Positions 34,904-44,300 of a DNA stretch of 64,000 nt are shown in pieces; within the stretch, counting starts at the first letter, position 1, and each line of letters opens with the position of its first letter. Made by a program: the position numbers and the translations under genes. The notes beneath the pieces are model-generated. The model did not search any database. It had not been told where the DNA came from and worked only from the letters and a program-made list of their open reading frames with translations. Source of the stretch: JAWVFM01 sp963841455 (GTDB lineage Bacteria; Actinomycetota; Thermoleophilia; Solirubrobacterales; 70-9); assembly GCA_963841455.1 (NCBI GenBank), contig CAWJCU010000009.1, forward strand, positions 62,001 through 126,000, read 5' to 3'.

Positions 34904-35894
34904 GCGATCGCTCCCTGGGCGAGGGCGGCGCCGCCCTCGCCCAGTCCGGAAGAGGGTCGGCGACGTAGGCGACATCGGTCTCGGCGAAGCGGTCCTGGAA
35001 GCCGCGGCGCTGGTTGCCGATCAGGATCCCCAGGAGCCCGAGACCCAGCGGCAGAACGGCCAGAACGAGACCGATGAGCCGGCGCACGGCCCGCCGCGCA
35101 CCGATGCCGCCGACACCCGGTGGCTCGAGTCGGATGCCGAAGAAGTGCATTCCCGGCGTCTGCCCGGCGAGCCCCCAGAACAGTGTCAGGTACAACGCCC
35201 CGGCGACGATCCAGATCGTGGCCCCGGCGAGGATCGCCTCGGTCGATGCGCTTCCGTTGGCGCCGAAGACATTCTTGGCGAGGAATGCGATGACGGCCGA
35301 GAGGACGATGAAGGTTCCGTTGAGCGCGACAGCGTCGAGACCGAAGGCGAGCGTGCGGGTGACGGCCCCGGTGTGATCGGTGGTCACGGCCCGGGGTCCA
35401 CGCCGAAGTACCGTGCGGACAATTCGCTCGACGATGTCGTCGAGGTGTCGCGCCGCCTTGCGAACCTCGCGGCGGATGTCGTCGAGAAAGCCGACGCCCT
35501 GCGCCGTGATCGCGCTGCGCACCTCCGGTGCCTCGGCGATGCGCTCGACGAGGCGCTGCACCTCGTCGCTCGCGAGCAGCTTGTCCCATACCCGGTCGAC
35601 CAGCTCGGAGTCGAGGGCCTCGACGAGCGCCGCCTCGACCTCGGGGCTCGAGAGCGCGTCGCTCACGGCCTCCTCGACGATCGGGCCCCGAAGCACTCGC
35701 GCCAGGGCCCGCTCGACCGCCGGGCTCTCGACCGCTCGAACGATCGCCTCTTCAGTGGCCGCCTCGACGGCGCGATCCACCCCCGTGGCACCGGCGACGG
35801 CTCTCGCGCCCCGGAAGCCGCCGCCGAGCAGGCGGGTCGCCAGCGTGGGGGACGCCTCGGTCTCTCGGCCTCCAGCCGGCGGGAAATCGGTCAC
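34875..35894 (-). CDS. RDD-family membrane protein with charged N-terminal domain
   Basis: 339 residues. The N-terminal ~165 residues are helical, rich in Ala/Glu/Arg and repeat short units such as ALSSPEVEAALVEALDSELV and IAEAPEVRSAITAQG. The C-terminal ~160 residues are an RDD domain: TRTLAFGLDAVALNGTFIVL and GQTPGMHFFGIRL, with three hydrophobic segments. RDD proteins may be Na+(Li+)/H+ antiporters or membrane adaptors. Function otherwise unknown. Confidence 0.8.
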   Translation of the reverse strand: MTDFPPAGGRETEASPTLATRLLGGGFRGARAVAGATGVDRAVEAATEEAIVRAVESPAVERALARVLRGPIVEEAVSDALSSPEVEAALVEALDSELVDRVWDKLLASDEVQRLVERIAEAPEVRSAITAQGVGFLDDIRREVRKAARHLDDIVERIVRTVLRRGPRAVTTDHTGAVTRTLAFGLDAVALNGTFIVLSAVIAFLAKNVFGANGSASTEAILAGATIWIVAGALYLTLFWGLAGQTPGMHFFGIRLEPPGVGGIGARRAVRRLIGLVLAVLPLGLGLLGILIGNQRRGFQDRFAETDVAYVADPLPDWARAAPPSPRERSLTTSPAPPT

Positions 35895-35950
35895 TGCCTA
35901 CGCGCCGGGCGAGTCTAAGCCCCGGGGCGGTCGCGGCCCTGCACCGGCGC

Positions 35951-36052
35951 TCAGTGCGAGACCCAGGCGTCGTCCTGCGCGGTGAGATCGTCGGCCGCCG
36001 CCAGCTCCAGCAGCGCCCTCACGGCGTAGTCGGCCTTCGCGGAGATCGGCAT
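35951..36052 (-). pseudogene. Truncated Rrf2-family regulator (N-terminus only)
   Basis: 33 codons reading MPISAKADYAVRALLELAAA, then DDLTAQDDAWVSH and stop. The first 20 residues are the conserved start of Rrf2/IscR-like regulators (...KADYAVRALLELA). The remaining ~110 residues with the rest of the helix-turn-helix and Cys ligands are absent. It is divergent by 11 bp from the MBL-rhodanese gene, the position an Rrf2 sulfide or iron-sulfur sensor would normally take. It is therefore a remnant or a severe indel casualty. Confidence 0.65.
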
Positions 36053-36063
36053 CGCGCCACTAT

Positions 36064-37455
36064 ATGAAGGCACGAATGCTGTTCCGTCAAGTCATCCACG
36101 AAGACCTTGGGTGCGCCTCGTACCTCGTAGGCGACGCCTCGGCCGGGGTCGCTGCCGTCGTCGACCCGCAGTGGGACATCGAGCCCTACCTGCGCCTGAG
36201 CCGGCTCCATGGCGTCGCCATCGAGCACGTCCTCGAGACACACAACCACGCCGATCACGTTTCCGGCCACGGCCGGCTGGCGCGCGCTACGGGCGCGACG
36301 ATCCACGTCCACGAGCTGAGCGGCACGGACTACCCGCACGAGGCGTTCGCCGACGGCTGGCGGCTCCGCCTCGGCGAGGTCGAGGTCGAGGCCGTCCACA
36401 CCCCCGGCCATCGGCCCGAGCACACTTCGTTCCTTCTTCACGACGCATCGCGAGCCGGCAAGCCGTGGGCGCTCCTCAGCGGGGACTCGCTGTTCGCGGG
36501 CGACGTCGCCCGTCCCGACCTGGCGGTCGACCCTCGCGAGGGTGCGAGCGCCATCTTCCATTCGCTTCACGAGCGGCTGCTCAGCCTCCCTGACGACCTC
36601 GAGGTGTGGCCCGGACACCTCGGGGGCTCGCTCTGCGGAAGCTCCGCCATCGACAACAAGACCTCGACGACGATCGGCTTCGAGCGCGCGCACAACCGGG
36701 CGCTCCGGATCGGCGACGAGAGCCAGTTCGTCGACGAGGCCGTCGCAAGCCTCGGCGAGCGGCCGCCCAACGTCGAGCACATCGTGCAGCTCAATCGTGG
36801 GCCGCTGGTCGAGGACCTGGGAGCGCCGGCCCCACTGAGCCCACGCGGAGTCGAGGTGGCGATCGCCGACGGCGCGATCGTCGTCGACGCCCGCACCAAC
36901 GAGCAGTTCGACGAGGCCCACATCCCGGGCGCGATCAGCGCATCCGCGTACGACACCGGGTTCGCGACCAAGGTCGGCCGGGTCGCGCCCAGCGGCGTCG
37001 AGGTCATCGTCGTCGCGGCCTCAGACGGCTACGAGCTGGAGGCGGCCGAGCTCCTCGCGTCTGTCGGGCTCGTCGTTCGCGGGTTCCTCGCGGGCGGGAT
37101 GACGGCGTGGCGCTCGGAGGAGCGACCGGTGCACCGCCTCGAGCTCATCGACCCCGACGTCCTGGCGGAGCGGATCGAGGCCGGCAACGGCCTGGTCGTC
37201 GTGGACGTGCGCGACGACGACGAGTACGCGGCGGGCCACATTCCCGGTTCTTTCCACATCCCTTACGGGCACCTTCTCGAGCGCCTCGCCGAGCTGCCCG
37301 CAGACCGCGCGATCGCGGCTGTTTGCAGCGGCGGCAAGCGCAGCGGCCTCGCCGCCTCGATCCTTCAGCGCGAGGGCTTCCGCGAGGTCATCCACGTGGG
37401 CCACGGCGGCGTCGGCACCTGGCGGCGCCTCGGGCATCCAATCGAGAGCGGCTGA
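36064..37455 (+). CDS. MBL-fold hydrolase with two rhodanese domains (persulfide dioxygenase/BLH-like)
   Basis: 463 residues. N-terminal metallo-beta-lactamase domain with HVLETHNHADHVSGHG (His60, His62, Asp64, His65), VHTPGHRPEHTS and WALLSGDSLFAGD. First rhodanese (~275-355) has VVDARTNEQFDEAHIPGA but lacks an active Cys (VVAASDGYE). The second (~365-463) has VVDVRDDDEYAAGHIPG and the active-site loop CSGGKRSG. The architecture is that of enzymes that oxidise glutathione or low-molecular-weight persulfides and transfer sulfane sulfur. Likely sulfide detoxification. Confidence 0.88.
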   Translation: MKARMLFRQVIHEDLGCASYLVGDASAGVAAVVDPQWDIEPYLRLSRLHGVAIEHVLETHNHADHVSGHGRLARATGATIHVHELSGTDYPHEAFADGWRLRLGEVEVEAVHTPGHRPEHTSFLLHDASRAGKPWALLSGDSLFAGDVARPDLAVDPREGASAIFHSLHERLLSLPDDLEVWPGHLGGSLCGSSAIDNKTSTTIGFERAHNRALRIGDESQFVDEAVASLGERPPNVEHIVQLNRGPLVEDLGAPAPLSPRGVEVAIADGAIVVDARTNEQFDEAHIPGAISASAYDTGFATKVGRVAPSGVEVIVVAASDGYELEAAELLASVGLVVRGFLAGGMTAWRSEERPVHRLELIDPDVLAERIEAGNGLVVVDVRDDDEYAAGHIPGSFHIPYGHLLERLAELPADRAIAAVCSGGKRSGLAASILQREGFREVIHVGHGGVGTWRRLGHPIESG

Positions 37456-37463
37456 ACCGGAGG

Positions 37464-38381
37464 TCAGCCGGCGGGGAGGTGCTGGCGGCAGTAGGCGTCG
37501 CGCTGCGCCCGGTAGCCGGGCGGCAGGTCCAGGTTCGCGTCGGCGATCGCCGTGGCCCAGGTGCCCGCGTAAGCCTGGACCTGGCTCCCGATCTGCTCTC
37601 GCTCCGCCCTCGTCTTGGCGTTGGCGAGGCGCTCCGCGTTGCGCCACACGACCTCGCGCCAGGAGCGAACGAGCTCGAGGCCCGCGAAGTCGTCGAGCGG
37701 GGTGAGCGGCGAGTTGGTAACGCCAACGAGCGGGTCGAATCGGTTGGTGATCGCGCGAACCACCGACTCGTACGCGGCATCGAGCACTCGGTTGACGGCG
37801 TCGTGCTCCTTTTTCCGCGAGCCGCCCTTCTTGTTGCGCAGCCCGAGCGCCGCGATGACGAACGGCATGTCGTTCTGGACGTGCGCGTTGATCCCGAGGA
37901 GCATGTCCTGCGCGCCGTTCGCGTTCCCGGACGCGGCGGTCTGGAACGCGATCCGCCAGGCGGGAGCGACCTTGACTCCGAGGTTGTTGCCCCGGAACGT
38001 CTTGAAGTAGACGTCCGCGAACAAAGCGTCCTCCGCGTACAGGTACCTAGGGTGGGGGAACAGCTTGGGGTCGTTCCTGATCATCTGCCGCAGGGTGCGG
38101 GTCAGGACCAGATATGTCGTGGCGAAGACGGCGCGGTGGTCGCAGCCGAGCCTCGACCGCAGGCGCTTCATCCGCGAGATTTCGATGCCGATGCAGCGCG
38201 ACGAGGGCCTGCGGCAATGCGGGACCCCGTGCGGCTGCGGGTTATCCGGCGAGGGCAGCGGCGGCAGGAGGGAGGTCCAATCGAGGTTCGGAATCGTCGC
38301 CGCCGACGCGGTGCCGCCGGCGAGGCCGGCGATAAGCGCGCCCAGCACGGCGAGCGTGGCGATCGCGACCCTGACCCGCAT
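37464..38381 (-). CDS. DUF5995 family exported protein
   Basis: 305 residues from MRVRVAIATLAVLGALIAG, with a signal peptide ending ASA. The hallmark segment is MLLGINAHVQNDMPFVIAAL; also CDHRAVFATTYLVLTRTLRQ, and ELVRSWREVVWRNAERLANA. Two His and Asp/Asn in NAHVQND recall a metal- or phospholipase-like site, but the activity is unproven. TANNNT (TACCAT) lies 10 nt before the ATG. Monocistronic and divergent to palindrome copy 3. Confidence 0.8.
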   Translation of the reverse strand: MRVRVAIATLAVLGALIAGLAGGTASAATIPNLDWTSLLPPLPSPDNPQPHGVPHCRRPSSRCIGIEISRMKRLRSRLGCDHRAVFATTYLVLTRTLRQMIRNDPKLFPHPRYLYAEDALFADVYFKTFRGNNLGVKVAPAWRIAFQTAASGNANGAQDMLLGINAHVQNDMPFVIAALGLRNKKGGSRKKEHDAVNRVLDAAYESVVRAITNRFDPLVGVTNSPLTPLDDFAGLELVRSWREVVWRNAERLANAKTRAEREQIGSQVQAYAGTWATAIADANLDLPPGYRAQRDAYCRQHLPAG

Positions 38382-38436
38382 CCCGCCGGCGATGGTAGGC
38401 GATGGACGACGCCGTCGCGCCACCCGCCGCCGAGCG

Positions 38437-38482
38437 CGAACGTCCCGCAGCCCCTCGCAAGTGAGGGTCTCCGGGACGTTCG
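38437..38482. repeat. Dispersed palindrome copy 3 (11-bp perfect arms)
   Basis: CGAACGTCCCG at 38437-38447 and CGGGACGTTCG at 38472-38482, 24-nt loop. Intergenic, between the DUF5995 start region and the end of the epimerase gene, both minus. Confidence 0.85.
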
Positions 38483-38505
38483 GTGTTCGGTGCGGCGCAG
38501 CCGGC

Positions 38506-39537
38506 CTAGATCAACCCCGCTTCGCGGGCGCCCGCGATCGTCTCGTTGAGCGTCGCGAGCGCGTCGTGCTCGGGCACCCAGCCGAGCTTCTCCCGCGCCC
38601 TCGAGCAGTCCATGATCACCGGCGTCCGGAACGCGTTGACCCAGGAGACCTCGGCGGGGAGCCGCGGAACGCGGTTCAGGATCTCCGCGGTCGCCGCCAC
38701 CCCGGCTCGCGGCACCCGCACCGATCGCCAGCCGAGTGCCCGGGCGAGGTCCCCGCTCGTGAGCTCGCCCGGCGCCGCGAGGTTGTAGGGCCCGGGCGAC
38801 CCCTTGCCCAGCACCCCCGACGCGACGGCCTCGGCGACGTCGTCGTGGTGGACGAGCTGGAACGGCACGCCGGTGTCCGGGAGCACAGGCTTGAGGCCGG
38901 GAATCGCGCCGAGAACCCGCTCGACGGGCCCGAGGCGGCCGCCGAGCTTGATCGTCTCGACGATCTTGGTGATGATCGTCGGCGCGTCCGTGCCGGCGAC
39001 GACGCAGGGGCGGAATACGTACGCGTCGGTGCTCGACGCCGCGAGCGCGTCGCGCAGCACCGCCTCGAGCTCTGCCTTCTGCGCCGAGTAGTAGAAGCGG
39101 TCGGTGCCCTTCGGCTCGTCTGCCTCGGTGAGGACGTGGCCGCTCTCAGGGAAGCCGTACGCAGCGACCGACGACGTGTAGACGAGCCGCCTCGCTCCCG
39201 CTGCCGCCGTCGCCTCGAAGACGTTGCGGGTTCCCTCGAGGTTCACCCGATGGGTCTCCTCCTGGCTTCCGAAGATGATGAACGCGAGGTGGACGACCAC
39301 GTCCGCGCCGTCCACCAGCCCCTCGACCGAGGCGCGATCGAGGATGTCCCCCTGGCGATACTCCGCGCGCTCCCACCCGTGGTCGGCCGGGTCGAACGGG
39401 CGCCTCGCCATCCCGGCGATCCGCCCCACCCCCGGGGCGCGCTCCAGCGCGCGGACGACCGACTTGCCGATGTCGCCGGTAGGCCCGGTGACGGCGACCG
39501 TGAGGCCTGCCGCCGCGTCGTCTACGCCGCCAGCCAC
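38506..39537 (-). CDS. NAD-dependent epimerase/dehydratase (extended SDR)
   Basis: 343 residues from GTG (VAGGVDDAAAG). TVAVTGPTGDIGKSVVRALE is the Rossmann GxxGxxG, DILDRASVEGLVDGADVVVH the adenine-binding edge, TSSVAAYGFPESG has the Ser-x-Ser motif and FYYSAQKAELEAVLRD gives the catalytic YxxxK. FRPCVVAGTDAPTIITK follows. Overlaps the haloalkane dehalogenase stop by 16 bp, so last gene of the cluster. It may act on a hydroxylated or sugar-linked intermediate. Confidence 0.85.
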   Translation of the reverse strand: MAGGVDDAAAGLTVAVTGPTGDIGKSVVRALERAPGVGRIAGMARRPFDPADHGWERAEYRQGDILDRASVEGLVDGADVVVHLAFIIFGSQEETHRVNLEGTRNVFEATAAAGARRLVYTSSVAAYGFPESGHVLTEADEPKGTDRFYYSAQKAELEAVLRDALAASSTDAYVFRPCVVAGTDAPTIITKIVETIKLGGRLGPVERVLGAIPGLKPVLPDTGVPFQLVHHDDVAEAVASGVLGKGSPGPYNLAAPGELTSGDLARALGWRSVRVPRAGVAATAEILNRVPRLPAEVSWVNAFRTPVIMDCSRAREKLGWVPEHDALATLNETIAGAREAGLI

Positions 39538-40400
39538 TCGGCGATCCGCCCGCCGATCTCCTCCCCGGCGTCCTCCTGGAGGAAGTGCGAGGCGTTCTCG
39601 ATCTTCTCGGGCGGCGGCGCGTTGACCGCCTGGGCGAGTCGCTCCCCCACCTTGAAGGGAATGATGAAATCGTTGTCCGCCCACAATGCGAGCTTCGGCC
39701 GCTCGTCGACCCGCAGCGCTTCGAGCACCCGTTGCGCCGCGGCGGCCCCAGGGGCGTCGGGCGTCGTCGGAAGGATCAGAGGAAACGCGCGGACGCCGGC
39801 CTTCGACTCCGGGGTCGGATGCGGGGCGTCGTAAGCGGCGGCGACCTCGTCGCTCATCCCCCGCGCCGTGGCCCGCTGGATCAGCAGCGACACGGGAACG
39901 TCCTCCGTCCGCTCGACGAAGTCGCGGAACTTGAGCCACGACTCGGGCATGGCGTATCTACCGGTGAAGATCCCGGTGTCGAGGATGACGATTCGGGCGA
40001 TGCGATCCGGGTGCTCGACGGCGAGCCGGAACCCGATGTTCCCTCCCCAGTCGTGAACGACGACCGTCGCGTCACGGAGGTCGAGGTCGTCGAGGAGCGT
40101 CGCGGTGAGCTTCGTGTGCCGGTCGTATGAGTACCACCCGAGGTCGGTCGGCTTGTCGGAGCGGCCGAACCCGGCGTAGTCGGGCGCGATGCAGCGGTGG
40201 CCCGCCTCGAGGAGCGGCGGGATCACCTTTCGGTACAGGTACGACCAGGTCGGCTCGCCGTGGAACAGCACGATCGGGGCGCCGTCGCCCTCGTCGATGT
40301 GGGCCAGGCGCAGGCCGTCGACCTCGCGGTAGTTGGGCTCGTAGTCGAAGCCCGGGAGGCCGTCGAAACGCTCGTCGGGGGTGCGGAAGACGTCGGGCAC
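39522..40400 (-). CDS. Haloalkane dehalogenase (HLD-I/DhlA-like)
   Basis: 292 residues. HGEPTWSYLYRKVIPPLL is the DhlA-type oxyanion block. The nucleophile elbow VVHDWGGNIG gives Asp117 with the adjacent halide-binding Trp118; a second candidate halide Trp is 155 (ESWLKF). ALWADNDFIIPF gives the catalytic acid (Asp242 or Asp244), and ENASHFLQED the base His272. Soluble enzyme that displaces halide from a haloalkane to give the alcohol. It has its own TANNNT box (TAGTCT) 6 nt before the GTG, inside a packed array with the alcohol-to-acid fusion enzyme upstream. Confidence 0.9.
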   Translation of the reverse strand: MPDVFRTPDERFDGLPGFDYEPNYREVDGLRLAHIDEGDGAPIVLFHGEPTWSYLYRKVIPPLLEAGHRCIAPDYAGFGRSDKPTDLGWYSYDRHTKLTATLLDDLDLRDATVVVHDWGGNIGFRLAVEHPDRIARIVILDTGIFTGRYAMPESWLKFRDFVERTEDVPVSLLIQRATARGMSDEVAAAYDAPHPTPESKAGVRAFPLILPTTPDAPGAAAAQRVLEALRVDERPKLALWADNDFIIPFKVGERLAQAVNAPPPEKIENASHFLQEDAGEEIGGRIAEWLAA

Positions 40401-40406
40401 GAGCGC

Positions 40407-40412
40407 AGACTA
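40407..40412 (-). promoter_or_regulatory. TANNNT -10 box of the haloalkane dehalogenase
   Basis: TAGTCT on the minus strand, 6 nt before the GTG at 40400; overlaps the 13-bp gap after the preceding hydrolase. Confidence 0.45.
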
Positions 40413-40413
40413 T

Positions 40414-41325
40414 TCAGGCCGAGGCTGCGGCCGGCGCCCGCTTGGCGTTGCGGTCGATGGCCTCGATGATCCGTGGCCACAGCGGCTCGGGGAGGTCGTG
40501 GCCCATCCCGTCGAGCATGACGAGCTCGGTACCGGGGATCGAGCGGGCGATGAGCTTGGCGTTCGACGGCCGCACGAGCGGGTCCCGGGTCCCGTGGACG
40601 ACGACCGTGGGGGCGGAGATACCGGCGAGACGCCGGGTGCGGTTGCCCCCGGCCGTGATTGCGTGGAACTGACGCGCCGTCCCGGCGGCGTCGTACCCGC
40701 GCTCCCAGGTGGCCTCGGCCAGGGCGCGGAAGCGCTCGGAATCCATGGGGTACTCGGGCGAGCCGATCACCTTGAAGACGCGCTGCATCGTCTCGATCAT
40801 GCCCTCCCGGTCGGTGGCCGGGCGGGCGAGCAGCGCCCCGAACGCCCGCCAGGTGGGCGTCGCCTTCAACCGGTGGCCGGAGTGGGTCATGATCAGGCCG
40901 AGGGATCGGACGCGCTCGGGGTGGTCGTAGCCGACGACCTGGGAGATCATCCCGCCCATCGACGCGCCGACCACGTGCGCCGAGTCGATCTCGAGGGCGT
41001 CGAGAAGACCCACCGCGTCGGAGGCCATGTCGCCGAGCGTGTAGGCGGGCGTCCCAGTGCCGAAGAGCATCGCGGTGCGACTCGGGACGGGCGCGCGAAC
41101 GTGGGTCGAGCGGCCGACGTCGCGGTTGTCGAAGCGGATGGCCCGGTAGCCGCGCTCGCCGAGCAGGTCGCAGAACGCATGGTCCCACAGGATCATCTGC
41201 GCGCCGAGGCCCATCACGAGGAGCATCGGCTCGCCCGCGGGGTCGCCCAGCTCGTCGAAGCACAGTTCGACGTCGCCGACGCGCACGATGCGCTCGCGCG
41301 CCGCCTCTGCGACCCCGCCCTGCAC
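40414..41325 (-). CDS. Alpha/beta hydrolase, RdmC-like (intact paralogue)
   Basis: 303 residues. ELCFDELGDPAGEPMLLVMG, RGYRAIRFDNRDVGRST, nucleophile elbow HVVGASMGGMISQVVGYD, VVHGTRDPLVRPSNAK (Asp) and MLDGMGHDLPEPLWPRI (His). Closely resembles the gene at 30318-31249 in motif order and spacing; RdmC-like esterases demethylate anthracyclines, but here the substrate is unknown. Starts 4 bp after the fusion gene stop, so co-translated. It may hydrolyse an ester product or substrate of the pathway. Confidence 0.88.
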   Translation of the reverse strand: MQGGVAEAARERIVRVGDVELCFDELGDPAGEPMLLVMGLGAQMILWDHAFCDLLGERGYRAIRFDNRDVGRSTHVRAPVPSRTAMLFGTGTPAYTLGDMASDAVGLLDALEIDSAHVVGASMGGMISQVVGYDHPERVRSLGLIMTHSGHRLKATPTWRAFGALLARPATDREGMIETMQRVFKVIGSPEYPMDSERFRALAEATWERGYDAAGTARQFHAITAGGNRTRRLAGISAPTVVVHGTRDPLVRPSNAKLIARSIPGTELVMLDGMGHDLPEPLWPRIIEAIDRNAKRAPAAASA

Positions 41326-41329
41326 TAGC

Positions 41330-44300
41330 TCAGGCGGCCGCGATCGCCTCGGCGGTGCGGCGGGCCAGGGCCATGATCGTGATCATTGGGTTGGTGCCCG
41401 ACGCGGTCGGGAAGGCGCTCGCGTCGCCGATCCACACGCCGGGCGTGTCGTGCAGCTCGCCCTCCGGGTTGGCGACCGACGTCGCCGGATCGGAGCCCAT
41501 CCTGCAGGTCCCCATCTGGTGCGCCGAGAACACGCCGTACTCGTAGGGGTCGAGCGGGCGGTCGCGGAGCGTCGCGAGGAACGCGTCGAAGTCCTCACCC
41601 CGGTTCCAGATCGGCCGCGAGCGAGCGAGGCCGCCGATGCGCACGGCGCCCGCCGCCTCGTGAAGCCTCGCGCACGCCTCCGCCCCGGCGCGGAAGGTGG
41701 CGATGTCGGCCTCGTCGGAGAGCCGGTAGGTCGGCACGGCGTTCCCGGCCGCGTCGACGTCCACGCGGCCATGCGCGCGGTCGCGGATGAGCCAGATCAG
41801 CCCCGAGGTGTTGCGGAACTGCGACATGTCCTCCTTGTGCTGGCGCCCCGAGTGCCACGGCGTCGCGGCGCCGCTGATGCCGAGGGAGTGGTGGCCGCCC
41901 TCGATCAGGAACCCGTGGCCGTCGTCGCCCTGGGCGAACTCGTGCGAGAGCGCCGACTGCGGCGGCCCCCACCACGGGTCCTGCGGCTCGTCGTAGATGG
42001 CGAAGATCGCGCTGGCCGGGTGCAGCCTCAGGTAGTCGCCGACGGCGGGGCCGCCGATTCCCGAGCGGCGCAGCAGCGCCGGTGACTCGATCGAGCCGCA
42101 CGCGACGACGACCTGCGGAGCGCGGACGACAACTCGGGACACGGTTCCGTCGGGGCCCGTGTAGGTGCCCTCGATCCCCGCCGCCCTACCGTTCTCCACC
42201 AGGATCCGCTCGACCCGGCAGTCGACGACCAGGTCGGCGCCGCGCTCGTTGGCGTCGGCGAGGTAGGTCTTCATCGTCGACTGCTTCGCGCCGGTCACAT
42301 CGCCGAACCCGACAAAGCCGGCGAGGTCCGCCTCGTGCCTCGCGGGGTCGGCGTTGCGGGTGATGAGGTCGAAGTGCCAGCCGAGGGCCTCGCAGCCCTC
42401 CTTCATCCGCTGGTGCGGCCCGTTCAGATCCGAGCACGCGTCGTTGACGGAGAGGCGCTCCCACAGCTCGTCCAGGTATCCGTCGTACGCCGGGCCGTCG
42501 ACGCCCTCGAGACCGAACTCCTTTGCCCACTGCTCGCGGACCCACGGCGTGGTTCGCAGGCAGTTCTGCCAGTTGATCAGGGTGCCTCCGCCAAGGGCCG
42601 AGCCCGCCTGGATCGAGACCTGGCCGTCGGCGGTGGGGAACGGCCCGCCCCGCAGGTAGAGGTTCTGGTAGCCCCACGTCTCGAGCTGGTTGAAGTCGGC
42701 CTCGTTGAAGTACCCCCCGGCCTCGACGACGCACACCTGCTTGCCGCGCCCCGCGAGCGTGCCCGCGACCACGCCGCCGCCGGCGCCGGAGCCGACGACG
42801 CAGATGTCGGCCTCGATCGTCATCACGTCCTCGCCGGTGGCCGGCCGGCGGACCTCGAGCGTCTTCGGCTCATCCGGCGGGACGCGCTGCGGTCCCGGGT
42901 AGCCGAACTCGTCCCAGTTCGGGTTGCGCCCGGTCGCGGCGTCGGGCAGCGCGTAGAAGATCGAGAGCACCAGCCCGCGCAGGGCGGTCATGCCGGCGAG
43001 CGCGTCGGGCCCCGAGTCGGTCGTCGCGTTGAGCAGGGCCTCGCGCTGCTCCTGAGGCGCGTCGGGCGCCAGGCCATTCTCGGCGAGCGAATCGAGCAGC
43101 GAGCGCAGGCCGTCGACCTGCTCGGCCGGGGCGCCGGACTGCAGGATCGCGATCTCGACCGCCTCCGGGACGCCGATGTGGGACGCGGCGCGGGCCCAGA
43201 AGCCGGTTGGGTCGCCGGCGCCGTTCGATTCGGCCGGAGGCTCGAGCGAGGGGACGATCGTGTCGCAGAACGCGAGCAGGGTGCGCCGCTGGGCGTCGTC
43301 GAAGAGATCGCTCGTCGCGAGCGCGCTCATCGCCTCGCCGAGCATGGTCGAGACCTCCGCCGAGTAGGGGAAGTAGTGGACCTCGCGCGGCGGCGCGTAG
43401 CCCGGCGTGATCAGGAGCGACTGGCGCTTCGCGTACTTGCGGATGCCGTCGGGCCCGTGCCGCGAGCCGAGCCCCGAGGCCTTCCAGCCGCCCATCGGGA
43501 GCTCGAGCGCGGCGTAGTTGAGCTGCGCGTCGTTGACGCAGCAGACACCGGCCTCGACGCGGCGCGCGAGCGACTCTGCCCGCTCGGTGTCGCGGGTCCA
43601 AACCGACGCCGCCAGGCCGTACGGCCCGTCGTTGGCGAGCCGCAGCGCCTCCTCCGCGTCGCCGACCTTCATCACCGGCAGCGTCGGCCCGAACGTCTCC
43701 TCGGTCATGCAGCGCATGGAGTGGTCAACGCCGGTGAGCACCGTCGGCTCGTAGAAGCGCCCCGGGCCCTCGCCCCGCTTGCCGCCCACCAGCACGTCCG
43801 CGCCCTTGTCGACCGCGTCGCGCACGTGAGCGTCGATCAGGTCGATCTGGGGCGGGAAGATGATCGCTCCGACGTCGACCGTCCCGGGCGCGCCGGGCGG
43901 ACCCTGGCGGAGACCCTCCACCTTCTCGCGAACCCGCGAGACGAACTCGTCGTGCACGGGTTCCTCGACGTAGATCCGCTCGACCGAGATGCACACCTGC
44001 CCCGAGTTCGACATTCCGTATGCGACCGCCGCGTTGGCGGCCCGCTCGAGGTCCGCGTCGGCGAGGACGATCATCGGGTCCTTGCCCCCGAGCTCCAGGC
44101 TCACGGGCGTGAGGGTCTCGGCGGCCTCGCCATCACCTTCTTGCCGGTCGCGACCGACCCGGTGAACATCACCATGTCGACCCCGTCGACCAGAGCCGCA
44201 CCGGTCTCGCCCCGGCCCGTCGCCACGGAAAAGACCCCGTCGGGGATGCCGCACTCAGCGAGCATCTCGGCCATCAAGAGCGAGGTCAGCGGCGTCACGT

